Source of the DNA: Climacteris rufus
Lineage: Eukaryota > Chordata > Aves > Passeriformes > Climacteridae
DNA: 64,000 nt
Direction: 5' to 3'
NCBI GenBank assembly: GCA_013398175.1
Contig: VZRZ01005412.1
Location: forward strand, 56,014 to 120,013
The translations under genes were made by a program, and so were the position numbers. The notes beneath the pieces were generated by a model, which worked only from the letters and a program-made list of their open reading frames with translations, had not been told where the DNA came from and did not search any database. This document shows, one piece after another, positions 24,176-36,200 of this stretch (its first letter is position 1; the number at the start of each line of letters is the position of its first letter).

Positions 24176-27019
24176 TAGAATGTCTTGAATTAAGAATTTA
24201 GTCTATCATTTTGGTAGTTTGTGACATTTCTAGAACAAAACATGTCAGTCAGGGGAATTTTTAAAAGCAGAAATAATTTTCATTCCCAGCAATTTAACAA
24301 ATCCATTGCAAGGTCTTAAAATTCTCTCTTGACCCATCCACATTTTTCAGCAAAACAAAGTTCAGTTCAGAAAGCTTCTCTGGCTATGCTGCAATCCTGC
24401 TGTTCTTCTTCTAGCAATGCTGGGTACTGCTCAAAGAAGACAGAATAATTTAGTTAGTAATAATAGTTAATAATTAGTTTAGTTAATAATAAGTTTAGTT
24501 CAGGTCACTTATGAAACTAAGTTTGGTCCATATAGGGAATTAGAAATATTTTTATCATTTTTTAAACTTTTGTGTGCAAGTTACTTTTTCTTGCTGACAA
24601 AGTAGAATGAAACATGAAGCCATTCAAAAGCAAAAGAATTAGAGAATCTCTTCCAAAATTCCTGTCAATGGGCATATCCAGGGACGATGAGTTGGTGTAG
24701 AGGCAGCAGCTCCAACATCAAGGCTTCCTGTCCATCACAAGGACATGTTCCAGGCTGGATCAAATGGCAATGCAACCTGATCTAAATGAAGTGTGAAATC
24801 CCAGCACATGCCTGTCAAATTATCCAGAGCCTATGGCAGGGTGTTTATGAGGGCTCTGTTTTGGCTGGATGTTGGCTTAGTATTGACAGGCAGTACTGGC
24901 CTAATAAAAACTCTGTGGCTACTTCTAGCAAACTTTTAAACAAAAAGGGAGCTACTGCAGTGAACTTGTAGAGATTCATGGGTGTGGTTTTTCTGCCATA
25001 CTCTCATGAAGTCAGATTTGCCTTCTGGTAGGGACACAGCCTAAGGCAGAGGTAGGAAAGCAAGCACAGCCACAGTCACTGGGTGTTTGTCACTTGCTCA
25101 AAATAGGCTCCAAAATTGAAGTAACAACTTTTAAAGATATTTCTAAAGAGGTAGATCTAGGTACTTGACTGAAGGCATGGGGAAAAGGGACATAAAATGA
25201 GTGTGATGTTAGTCCATGCTGGCATCTATTTTTCTATTATAAAATATTTTTATATTTTCTATTTTTCTACTCGTCTGTTTTGAGTTAAGAGATAAACTCT
25301 TTCATTTTTATCTGTTTGGGTCCATTTGGGGCTTTTAATTTATGTCTTTATTTAGCATCTGATTGGGCACAATGTAGTTTGAGTTTTGTGATGTGAGCAA
25401 CCATGAAAGTGAGACAGCAGTGATAAATTAAGCCATTTGGGGCTAAACCTGTGTAACTTTTCCAGTCATATCTATGACACAAAATAAGTTGCAGTTTTCT
25501 GCTAAATGGAGTAGTCTAAACTTGCATATATGTCAGTGTAACACAATTCCTAAATCGGCGTGAAATTGTATCATTATTTGTTAGTGTTTTATAAATACTT
25601 TATAATGCTATAAATGGTTAAGCAAAGTGGCAGAGAATGTCTGCTTGTTGCACAACCACCTGACATTGGCAGTAGGTACAAGCAGGCTGGAGGACAGGAT
25701 TTGAATTCAAAATTATCACAACAACAGAAATATTTTTAAAGATTGAATGGACATCAGTAAAGAGAAGTGAAAGGTAATGTACTCAGGGATAATCAGTTAA
25801 ATAAAACCAGAATGAGGAAACAATTGGCTTCATAAATATGAAGAAAAAATTGGATAATGGATCAGAGTTGGTGGTAGTTCAACAAACTCCTTAGTCACCA
25901 TTAGATGAGCAAGAATTTGGTCTGATACTTGACAACTTTTTTGTTTTGAAACAGTGTATGTACTGCAGAACACTGTACAGTACAGCAGAATATCTTTCAT
26001 TGCCATTAATGTTTGTAAAGACCAGCTCATCTTTGCAGCAGTTCTAAAAATGGAGTGCAGGCTCCCACAAACCTCATCGTATCACATCCAGGAGGAAGTG
26101 ATTTTGTTACTGTGCAGGGACTTGTACTGTATTCATTACAGCCAACGATATCAAAGCAGTGAGCAGTAGCATGAGATACCATTTCTTTTCCCATAACATC
26201 TCCATAGATAGGACAGTATAATTAGTAATGTATACCCTAAGGAGATAAATAATTACCTCTTGGTGTTTTGGGGTTTAAACATTTAAACACTCCATCATTT
26301 TTGTAGGGTGTTCCATCACTGAGAAATGTGAGTAGCTGGAAATGGGGTTGGTTTTTTTGTATAAGTCTGCACTTCTTTAATTTCCTTCTCTTCGTGCATC
26401 TTTCTCAGTTTTAAGTTTGATCTGCATAACCTCAGACGTATACAATGTATACCACATTCAAAAAAAAAAAAAAAGGAGAGTAACAGCCTGTATGGCAAAA
26501 GTGTGCCAGTGTCTGGCACTCAGAAACCAGCAGAGGAACAGCATGCTCTGTGTGACAGGGAGCTGAGTGTCACTTCTCAGCTCTTGTTGGCCACATCTTT
26601 GGGTCTGGCAATAGCAGGAACAATTGATCTATGTCAGGAGAGCAAACATCAGCATTAATTATAACTGCGGGATAATTCGCAATGTGTCTTTATTCTTTGG
26701 TTAAGTTTCCTTCTGTAAGACACTGGGGACTGATGTTTATTGCAGGTCTTTATTTCCATCTTCATTCTTGTTGCATTCTGAATAGCTCTCAGAAAATCAG
26801 CATGAGAAACGGATTAGATACATTCACAGACAGACCGTACATAGAAGAGGGGCGAAAGGAGGGAGCGGGAAAGACACCAAAAATCACATGAAAAGAGCTT
26901 TCAAGATTCTGCAAAACTCCCTCAAAGCTGAAGTTTCTCAAGGATGAAAGCAAAACATGAAGGGTAACCTACAAATAACCACATTGGATATGGGAATCGG
27001 ATGTAAAGGCTGTACTGCA
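24176..27019. other. AT-rich stretch before the UACA promoter
   Basis: It contains a TAGTTAATAAT-type AT-rich repeat patch near 24445-24500 and an A-run at 26459-26474. No gene was recognised. The sequence changes abruptly to GC-rich at about 27.0 kb. Confidence 0.55.
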
Positions 27020-27290
27020 GGAAAGGCGGCCAGTGGCCTGAGCGGTGAGGGCCGTGGCCCGGCCTGAGGCTGAGGCGGGTGTCCCCTCGCAGAGGGCCGG
27101 CGCCCCGCGGCGGTGAGCGGCCGCTGGGCCCGCACGCAGGGCAGGAAGTGACGCGGAGGGAAGTGAGGGCGGCGGCGGGAGCGCGGCGGGGCCGGTGCGC
27201 GCCCCCCGCCCGCGGCCGCGCCATGAAGAGCCTCAAGTCCCGCCTGAAGAAGCACGAAGCGGTCATCGGCGGCAGCGCGGTGCGTTCCCG
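27020..27290 (+). promoter_or_regulatory. UACA: UACA CpG-island promoter and 5' UTR
   Basis: A CpG-dense block surrounds the UACA start codon. An ETS/CRE-like motif GGAAGTGACG lies at 27144-27153, with a second GGAAGTGAG shortly after. No TATA box is visible, as expected for a broadly expressed CpG-island promoter. The transcription start cannot be placed from sequence alone. Confidence 0.7.
27223..27279 (+). CDS. UACA: UACA exon 1 (canonical first coding exon)
   Basis: It encodes MKSLKSRLKKHEAVIGGSA and ends in phase 0 at the donor gtgcgt. The MKSLKSRL start matches the known mammalian N-terminus. The ATG context gcgccATGa is acceptable. The exon lies in the CpG island and is followed within about 15 bp by a 32-bp minisatellite. 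Confidence 0.95.
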
Positions 27291-30200
27291 GGGCTCCCGG
27301 CTCTTCGGGGAAGGGCTGAACACCGCGGGGCCCGGCTCGTGGAGGGGCAGAGCGCGGGGGGCCCGGCTCTCCGGGGTGCAAAGCACAGACCGTCCCGGTT
27401 TGTGGAGAGGGGAGCACACCGGGATCCCGGCTCCTGCAGGGGAAGAGCAGAGGGGGTCCGGCTGTTAGAGAGGCAGAGCACGGGGGANNNNNNNNNNNNN
27501 NNCGGGGGATTCCGGCTCCCGGGGATGCCGATCCCGGGGGATTCCGGCTCCCGGGGATGCCCATCCCGGTTTGTGGAGCGGGGAGAACACGGACGGTGCC
27601 GGCTCCCCCGGACCGCGGGCTCGGCTGGGGGCAGAGCGGGGGTAACGCGGGGAGAGAGCCCGGCACCCGCGGGAAGGGGCTCGGGGGGCTGCAGGAGCGG
27701 CTCCCGGGGGCCTGGGGGCAGGAGAGCCCCGGGGGCTGAGCGAGGGTGGATCCCGGGTAAAACATTCCCAAAGCCGCTCCTGGGCCCTCGTTCCGGCTGC
27801 CGGGCCCCAGCACAGATTCACGCTTTGTTTTCCCTAAGAGCCCCGGGAGCCGGTGCGGAGCCCCGAGCCGCAGCTCCCCCGGCTCGCCCCGTCCGTGTGC
27901 GGGGCTGGGGCTGCGCTGGGAACGGAGGCGGCAAAAAGCTCCCTGGGAAGGGGGATTTGCCTGGAAAAGGGGCAGGAATCTCTCAGGGTGGCTGCTCCAT
28001 GGGAAGGGGGATTTGCCTGGAAAAGGGGCAGGAATCTCTCAGGGTGGCTGCTCCCTGGGAAGGGGGATTTGCCTGGAAAAGGGGCAGGAATCTGTCAGGG
28101 TGGCTGCTCCCTGGGAAGGGGGATTTGCCTGGAAAAGGGGCAGGAATCTGTCAGGGTGGCTGCTCCCTGCGCAGCTGCCATTGCCGATCGTCCACGCTGG
28201 AATGCGGAGCTGGGGGAGGCAGAACCTCTGGAATTGCACCTTTGCGATGATGCCTCCTTCTCTGGCTGCCAAACTTCAGGCTGGCTTTGACTGGCTGTCT
28301 TGCTCTTCATTTTTGCTCCATTCATCCCTGCGGATGACTTTTGTTGAGGGAGGAGGTCTTTGTAACTGGAGAAGGCTGTGTTTGGCAATGGCTTCGTGTG
28401 GTAAATCAGCTTTAATTGTGCCTGTTGAGTAAACGCTGCCCTGGGAACGCGAGCTGATCCCGGTGTTGCTCTGCTGGGCTGGGATAGCGGGACACGGACG
28501 GGGATGTGAGACACTGACTTTTTCACCGGTTGTTTTTTGAGATATTGGCTGTCCCTGGAATCTTGTGAAGCTGTTCCCTGCCCGGTGTGCTCGGAGATGC
28601 TGAGGGATGTCCCAGGCACCGAGAGCTGCCACCCCTGTGCCCCACGGAGATGATTCACGGGGCTGCTATGAGCCTTTGTCATGTGTGGGCTGGCTCTGCT
28701 CTCTGTTCATTAGCTGTCCTGTACTTTAGAGCTGGTTGTTATTCGCCAATTAGCCCACGGTAATTACATTTCAACAAAACCGACAGCACCTGTCTTTGGT
28801 TTTGAATAGACATGGAGATTTTTCACGTCCAATAAACCTCTTCAGAGGAGGTTTGGGCAGTCTTAATACCTTGAAGAGCTGAAATTACTCTAAAATACAC
28901 AAAGGGAAATTGCTTTCAGCAGGATCCTTTAAAAACAGGGATTTCTGTCCATGATAAACTTATTTCCCCTGTTTACTACATGGTTTGATTATGTGATCAC
29001 TGCACCATCTCATCAAATAGCAACTTTTAATCTTCTCTGTGGAGGAAAATCCATCCCCAGGGTGGTGTTAGCAGGAGGCTGAGGGGATGCTGGGATGAAG
29101 CCGGGTCTGTGTTCTCCTGCTGGGGAAGTGGGTGGGAATCCTGCCAGGGGAGCTTTAGAGATCCTGCCTGAAAGGAGGGAGTGTAAAAGAGTTGCCTGTT
29201 TGAGAAACTTCATCCCTCTGTCCTCTCCCCACCCAGTGCTGTTTCCTGGGGGGTGGAGAGAAACCTAACCCGGCCTGCTTTTGGGAATTTTCCTCCAGGT
29301 TCAGGTAATGGTTATGTACCTGATGGAGATCTGCTGGGAATGATTTATTCCTGATTTTATGATGGGAAGCCACAAAAAGCAGCAGTCAGTAGAAACCATA
29401 GTTATTACCAATCCCTCGATTATCCAGAACGTTGTGCCTGAAAATGGAATTACCTGGCTTTGCCAGCTCCAGCTGGCTGATGGTGCTTGGGAAATCATCT
29501 GAGCAGCCTGTTCAGGGCTCTGCACAGTCAGACAAATGCCTGGCATTTGGAATTTTGCTGGAAAAGTTTGGTGGAAGAAAGGCTGGAAAGTTTGGTGTGG
29601 GGTTGTGTGGAGCACCAAGCCTGGAGGTCAGAGGTGGTGCCTCACAGCAGCAATTACAGGAAGGAGCTTAATGAGTGTACTCAGTCCCTTTGGGACCACA
29701 GCACACCCTGCCTGTGCTCCTGAGGTTCCCAAATACCCCAAAGTGTGTTTGTGACCTGGGCTGTGTTAGGAGATGTGTTCTCCAGCACAGTTACAGTTGT
29801 GTCTGCACAAATGTAATGCTCCCTGGCTGCTTTCTCTTGAGAAGCTGCTTGGGGAAAGGTTGGGTTGTTCTGCAAAGGTTGGGTGGTTGTTCTCCAGAGT
29901 CCCCTTTGGTTCAGAGCTGTGCAGCTGGGCTGTCAGTGCTGAGCTCTGCTGTGGGCTCTGCTGTGGGCTCTGCTGCTTTCTGTGCCTCCTGCCTCAGCCT
30001 CGGGGTTCTTTCCTTTCCTGGGGGTTGGCCTTGCTGTCCCTTGTGCTGAGGCCTGGAATTTCGGGAAGGGGGCACCTGGAGTGTCTGGGGAGCAGGGGTG
30101 AGTGGGGGTGCTCTGGGCAGAGCTGGAGTGGTGTCCCGAGGGGTGGGATGGGGCTGCTGTGGGATGGGATGGAGCAGCTGTGGGGGGGGGATGGAGCTGC

Positions 30201-33200
30201 TGTGGGATCCCCACAGCTCAGGAACCACCAGCACTGCCTGGGGCACCTGCAGGAGGTGGGACTCGCCTGCAGTGGTGGGGATGGGCAGATAGAAAACCCT
30301 GTGGAAACTCCTACCCATCCTCTCTCCTCTGGGAAAAGTGGTGCTGGGTTTTGTTTAATTAAGAGAAACCAAACCTGCCATATAATTAGCAGAAAGCATT
30401 GTGCAAGGAACAAAGGGCCACCTGAGCACTTGCCCTGGTATGATGAGCTGTGATTATTAAATGAATATCTGCACAGGCTCTGGAGTTAGTGACAGCTGAA
30501 CTTGTTCAGGGTTGTGTCAGCACTGCTTTCCCTGTGGATGCTGCCCAGCTCTGGGAAGTGGATGAGTTTTCCTCTGGGGAAGGAGTGGAGCTCCATGAAA
30601 CATCATCTCCTGCCCTGTCAGCAGCACAGAGAGCACCTACCACCTCTTGTTCTGAGCTGGCCCATTTTGTTATGGGAATGAAGGATGCTGCTCCATTTGC
30701 TAATTCACCAGCAACACCTTCTCTTGGTGTGTGCAGCAGCATAAATGTTAAAAATGAGTTGTAGCCCCAGTGTGCTGTCAGATGCACGCTGGTAACTGAG
30801 GGAATGAAGTGAAAAAGAGGTGTTTGATAACCTGATTTTAACCTTTTAAAGATTCAAGATCACTTGTGCCACAGAAGAGACACCTGGTGCTGCTGGGGGC
30901 ACAGGGCAGTTTGCACACAAGGTTTTCCTGGTGCTTTGTGCTCGCTGCCCCTGCACACTTTGTCAGCCACGCTGAGCCCAGAGCAGCAGCAGAATTGTTG
31001 TTCCAGCCCTGCTGCTGTGCTGGGGCAGTTCTGTCCCCTCTCCTGCCTCCCTGGGGCAGCCTGGGGTGACTTGGTGATGGCATCTGCAGGCACCCATGAT
31101 GCCTGGAAAGGCTGCCCAAAAACTGAGCCCGGTCAGGAGTTTGGGAATAAAGGTGGGGATTTATTGGAAAGGCATTCAAAGGTGCATTTAGGGCAGACAG
31201 AGCCCCCAGGGGCATCACCCAAAATGGACAGCGAGTCCTGAGTTCTCCACACCTTTATAGGTTTGGTCCATTTGCAGATCAACATAAATTCATCAATTAA
31301 ACTTTGCAATTTCCCCCTGGCTCCCCCAGCTCACTCCCACCCCAGCTGGAAAATGAGTCCTGAGTTCTCCACACCTTTATAGGTTTGGTCCCTTTGCAGA
31401 TCAGCATCAATTCACCAATTCAAACTTTGCAATTTCCCCCTGGCTCCCCCAGCTCTCTCCCCCCTTTAGAAGCTGGGCCTGGGCAGTCTGAGTGTCCTTG
31501 CAGAGCCAGCCCAGAGAGGCCCTGCACTGCTCTGTCTGTAGAGAACAGCAGCTCACAGGCCGTGCAGCATCCCAGAGTTACACACCAGGCAATGCAGAAT
31601 TTGGGGAACAGAAGGGTTCAAACCCAAGGCAGCACCCACAGCACTGCAATATTCCAGTGCCATTCCTGGCCTGGCTGGGGCTGTTCCTTGGAGTGTGTTT
31701 GGTTCCAGGAAGCTTTATCCAGGCTCGTGCTGATGTGTTTGTCCTTGGAGAAAGCTCTTTGTGATTCATTTGCATTTAGTTACCTGGAATTACTGCTGGT
31801 TTCTGTGATGTTTGGGGTGAAGCTGAAGGAACACAACAGGCAATTTGTGGTGCAGCCTGTTTACAGGTGCATTGTAATTTCCAGGCTCCATAGAAAAAAA
31901 AGAGTATGAATGCTTAACTCTTTGGAATGTAGCAATTAAAAATATTTAAAAGAGTGGAGGTTAAGTGAGGGCCTGCGAGTTCAATATCCTGAGCTGATTT
32001 GCAGCCATAATTACACAGATAAGCTCTGTGGTTATCTGCTTTGAGTTCATAGGACCTTTTGTGCAGCAGCAACTTCTGGAGTACTTTGTCAGTATTTAAA
32101 TATTAATGTTAGCAAGCAAATGCCTGGGCATGTGAGGCTGGTCCTGTTTTCCTCACTGTCTGACCAGGACTGAGGGTTGTACCTGCCTTCCCCGGGTGCT
32201 GGATGCAATAATCACCCTGGGTTTCATCACCCCTCCTGTTTCCTGATGCTTTAATAAATGGAAGTGCACAAATCAATGGGGCCTTGCCTGAGAGCTCTGG
32301 GATGGCAGCTGATGCTGTGCAGGAGGGCTGGGAAGGCAGGAGCTGTGCTGCTCCCCCAGCAGCTGCTCTGACCCTGCTCCTGCTGCTCCTGTTTGCAGGG
32401 AAATCCTTCCCCTGGGCTCCTGGGGGATGGAGCCAGGCTGAGCAGGGCCAGGGCTGGGAGCTGTGCTGCTCCTGCACCAGGGTGAGATGCTCTTGGGCTG
32501 GCAGTGTGGCCCCAGCCACCAGAAAATGTCCTTAGAGCTGGGAAATGCAGGTGCCAAGGCAGTGCTGTGACCCCAGCAGCTCTGAGCCCTGTGATGGGTG
32601 TCCCAAGGCTGGGAACCTGGGGCTGTTTTATCAATACAGTGCTCTGCAGTTGTGTGTTGGCCATGAGATGCAAGCAAGTTGTTTCAAAATTGAGATTCGT
32701 TTTTGATTCTTGCAGCAGGCTTTGCCTCCTGCAGGGGCTGTAGGCAGAGTCCTCTGGCACTTCCCCTGAGCCTGGGAGCTCCTGGTGGATTTTATCCTGG
32801 GAGCTCCTGGGGCTGCTGCTGGTGGATTTTATCCTGGGAGCTCCTGTGGCTGCTGCTGGTGGATTTTGGGCTGGGAGCTCCTGGGGCTGCTGCTGGTGGA
32901 TTTTATCCTGGGAGCTCCTGGGGCTGCTGCTGGTGGATTTTATCCTGGGAGCTCCTGGGGCTGCTGCTGGTGGATTTTATCCTGGCCCAGCCTGGGAAAG
33001 AGAAGCTGGCACTGCTGCCAGGGACTCTCACTCCTTGCAGGGGGAAATGCAGTATTTGCTGGGCGTTTAGAGCCCTCAGGGTGATGTTGAGAGCATTTTT
33101 TGACATGTCACATGGTTAGAAGTCAATTTGAATTACTTCTTGATACTTAACAAATGGATCTTGATGGGATATGCTGACTTGGCAGGGAAATGCCCTAAGA

Positions 33201-36200
33201 ACAGGGTGACAGCAGGAACATTTGCAGTTGTTTGCCTTGCTTGAAGCTGTTTGTTAGGACACTTCCCTGCCCTGAGGACAGGATGCAGTTCATTTCACCA
33301 GCAGGCACAGCACAAGTGCTGAGTTTTGCCAGGAGTGCTCTCCCTGCACAGTACCACAGCAGAGCAGGCCTGGGGAAGCTGCTCTTTCTGATCCCTCTGT
33401 GCACTAAGCCCTGCACTTTGTAGCATTCAATGGCTTTTTTTCTTTTGAAGGATTTGTAGTAAATGAGGTGGCAACACACAGTGCAGCCTGTGGGAAGGTG
33501 CTGGGGGAAACAAGAACCCTGTGTTCAGGCTTTTCCCCTGCATCCCACTCCTGCAGTCTGGCACTCCACAACATTTATATGTGGATACAGGCGTAGCAAG
33601 GGAAGCTTATAAAACATAAAATGCCATTTCCACTTGCTGAGCTTAACCTCTGCAGTGTTTTTTAGACAAATGCAGGTAAGCCAGAATCTGCAGCAGAGAT
33701 GGTGAAGTGCCTCTGCACTGCAGGGGAAGCTGCACCTGGGGAATGCTTTTTAAAAATAGCTTTACTAATCTAATCCTTCCATTCTGTCAGTCTGTGCAGT
33801 TTTAAAACAAATCAAAGCACTTCAAAGGCACTCGGCACTCTGTGCCATGTGAAAGGCAGGGTGTGTCTGCCCACACGTTGCTTTGGATCACAAATGTACT
33901 CTGACCTCTGGAGAAAGAGCAGGGAATCACAGAGTGTGGCTGGAGAGCTGTGTGAGCCTGCCCTGTCCTCTGGAAGAGGAGCTTGGGGTTGGTGGGGAGG
34001 AAATTCCTCCCTGGGAGGGTGGGAGTCATCCAACCTGAATCTCCTCTCTCTCCTTGGGAAGCCATTCCCCCCGTCCTGTCCCTCCATCTCTTACACATTT
34101 AAATTGTACAATTCCTTGCCAGAGGGTGTGGGAGATGCTCAAAGCTTACCTGGAGTTGTGGAATAACTGGAGAAATGAATTGTGCAATTCTTTCAGGATC
34201 AGTAGTGTGCAAGCAGAATCCCCCAGCCCAGGAAGTTTGTCATTCCTTGAGAGGCAGGGGGCACTTGGAGCAGCCAGGCTGTGTTCAGTGTCTGAGCACA
34301 ACTGTGTGCATCCCTGCTGGAGGTGCTGGATCCCAGATGGATGCACAGGGCCTGCAGACACCTGGCTGCTCCAGAGGAAGCTCAAACTGAGAGCACACCA
34401 CACTCAGGCTGTTGGCAACCAGGCTGCTGCTGATCCCAGCACAGGGAGGAGATGGGATGCTGTGTGCCTTTGGAGATCTGGATGTGGGAAGAACTCCTGG
34501 CAGGCTGAGCTTAGCAAAGCAGGTGCTGTGTTAACAAAAAATGGGCAATCTCAGCCTTGGGCAGGCATCTGTGGTGGGGAGGTGATGCAGCACCTCCAGA
34601 GATCTGCACTGCGGGGGACTGCTGATGTTCCTGGTCTTCATTTGGAAAAAAAGAGTCTGAATAGGCTGCGAACTTTGGTTACTCTCACAGAACACAGCAC
34701 AAGCAGGTTTAGTTTCTGCCCTTGGAGCTGTGTGGCTTCAGCAGCCTTGGAGAACATTTCATCAGTGGGTTTGGGGCTGGGCCCTGTTTCCTGGAGCTGC
34801 TCTGTGCCTGGCTGGGGCTGGGCAGGGGGCTTTAGCAACCCTAAATCTTGTGGTCAGGGCTGTCTGAGGGGATCCCAGCACACAGGGGCTGCAGGAGGAA
34901 TGTCTGCAGGCACGTGGAGACAGGGAACATCTTTGGGATAAATACTTGGAGAGTGCTGTATACCTGGAGTCCACAATCCTACCTGAGTGTCTTGCCAAAC
35001 TGATTTTGGTTAAGTGTGGCTTTCCTCTTGCTGTCCCTTGGGAAGTTTATTTGTTTTTCCACCCCAAAAAAGCCATTTTTAGCCTGGGGAGACAGACTTG
35101 GTTGTGGTCAGAAGACAACAGAGTCACTGCACTTTTCTGGAGTGGCTCTGTCATGTGGATGCTGATTGCAGAGAGGTCTTGGACGTTCTTGGGGAAACGT
35201 GTGGGTGCTGTGGGGTGAAGGCTGGTGCTCCAGCAGGGCATGGGGACAGGTCAGAACTCACTGGGGAAGGGGGAATTGCCCAAATATGAGTGAGTGATGC
35301 TGAGAAGATCCGTTTATCAGGTTATTTGCAGCCTCTGGTGTGTGTCCTCCAGGGTGTGTGTGTAAGTGGTTTTGCTGGCCCTGGCCCAGGTTTCTCTCCT
35401 GCAGACAAAACAGTGCTTGTCTGGTTGACCTGCTCCTCTAAATAGGGCACTGGGGAGACCTCCATTTAAATTTAAAACCCGTGAAAGGGGACTCTGCATC
35501 TCCCTCCTGTTAATCATTGTGCTGTCTATTTAATGTTTTCACAGCCTCTGTGACTCCTCTCGTTTCACATGTTGGGAGACAGACTGGCAGCAGCAGTAAG
35601 CTGAAACCAGGTTCTATTCAGAAAGGGTTTCAGGGCTGTAAAAGGAGAATTTTTTTGAAGCGGAGGCATGTGTGTTTTCTAATTTAAAATGGGTTACATT
35701 TCTGTCAAAATAGGCTCAGGCATTCCATCTGCTCTGCAGTTTAGCTGTCTGCAGTCTGAGCCCCAGTCTGCTTCCAGCTCTGCGGCCTGGGGAAAGAATG
35801 ACTCCTGGGAGTATTTCAGTCCTGTGTGTTATTAGTGGTGCCGAGCGTGCCCTTCCCTGGAGCGGCTGCGTGCTCACAGTGACTCCAGTGTTTGTTATTT
35901 CAGAGCAGCGCTCGCCCCTCTGCAGGGCCGGGCTGGGCCTGCACCCCGACTTCACACGGTGACTCAGGGCGCGGGCACGCCGGGAATGCGCCCACAGCTC
36001 CTGCTTTCCACCCCTGCCCATCAGAAAATAGATCGGGGGGCCGGGGCTGCCTGCGGATTGTTTACAACCTGCCAGGCCCCGGGCCACATCTCCCCGGCCC
36101 CGGGGCCCGGCACAGCGGGATGCAGGCCCAGGAGGATGCTGAGGATGAGGAGCACGGCCCGGGGCAGCCCAGCTGAGGGGATGGAGCGGGAGCGGCCGGG

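Noticed and set aside
26938..27813. Minus-strand frame of 291 codons at the UACA promoter
   Set aside because: It is antisense to the CpG island and minisatellite, crosses the 15-N gap and has repeat-driven Pro/Arg composition.
27195..28250. Plus-strand frame of 351 codons through the UACA first exon region
   Set aside because: It is in the wrong frame relative to UACA exon 1, crosses the N gap and is carried by the 32-bp and 56-bp tandem repeats.
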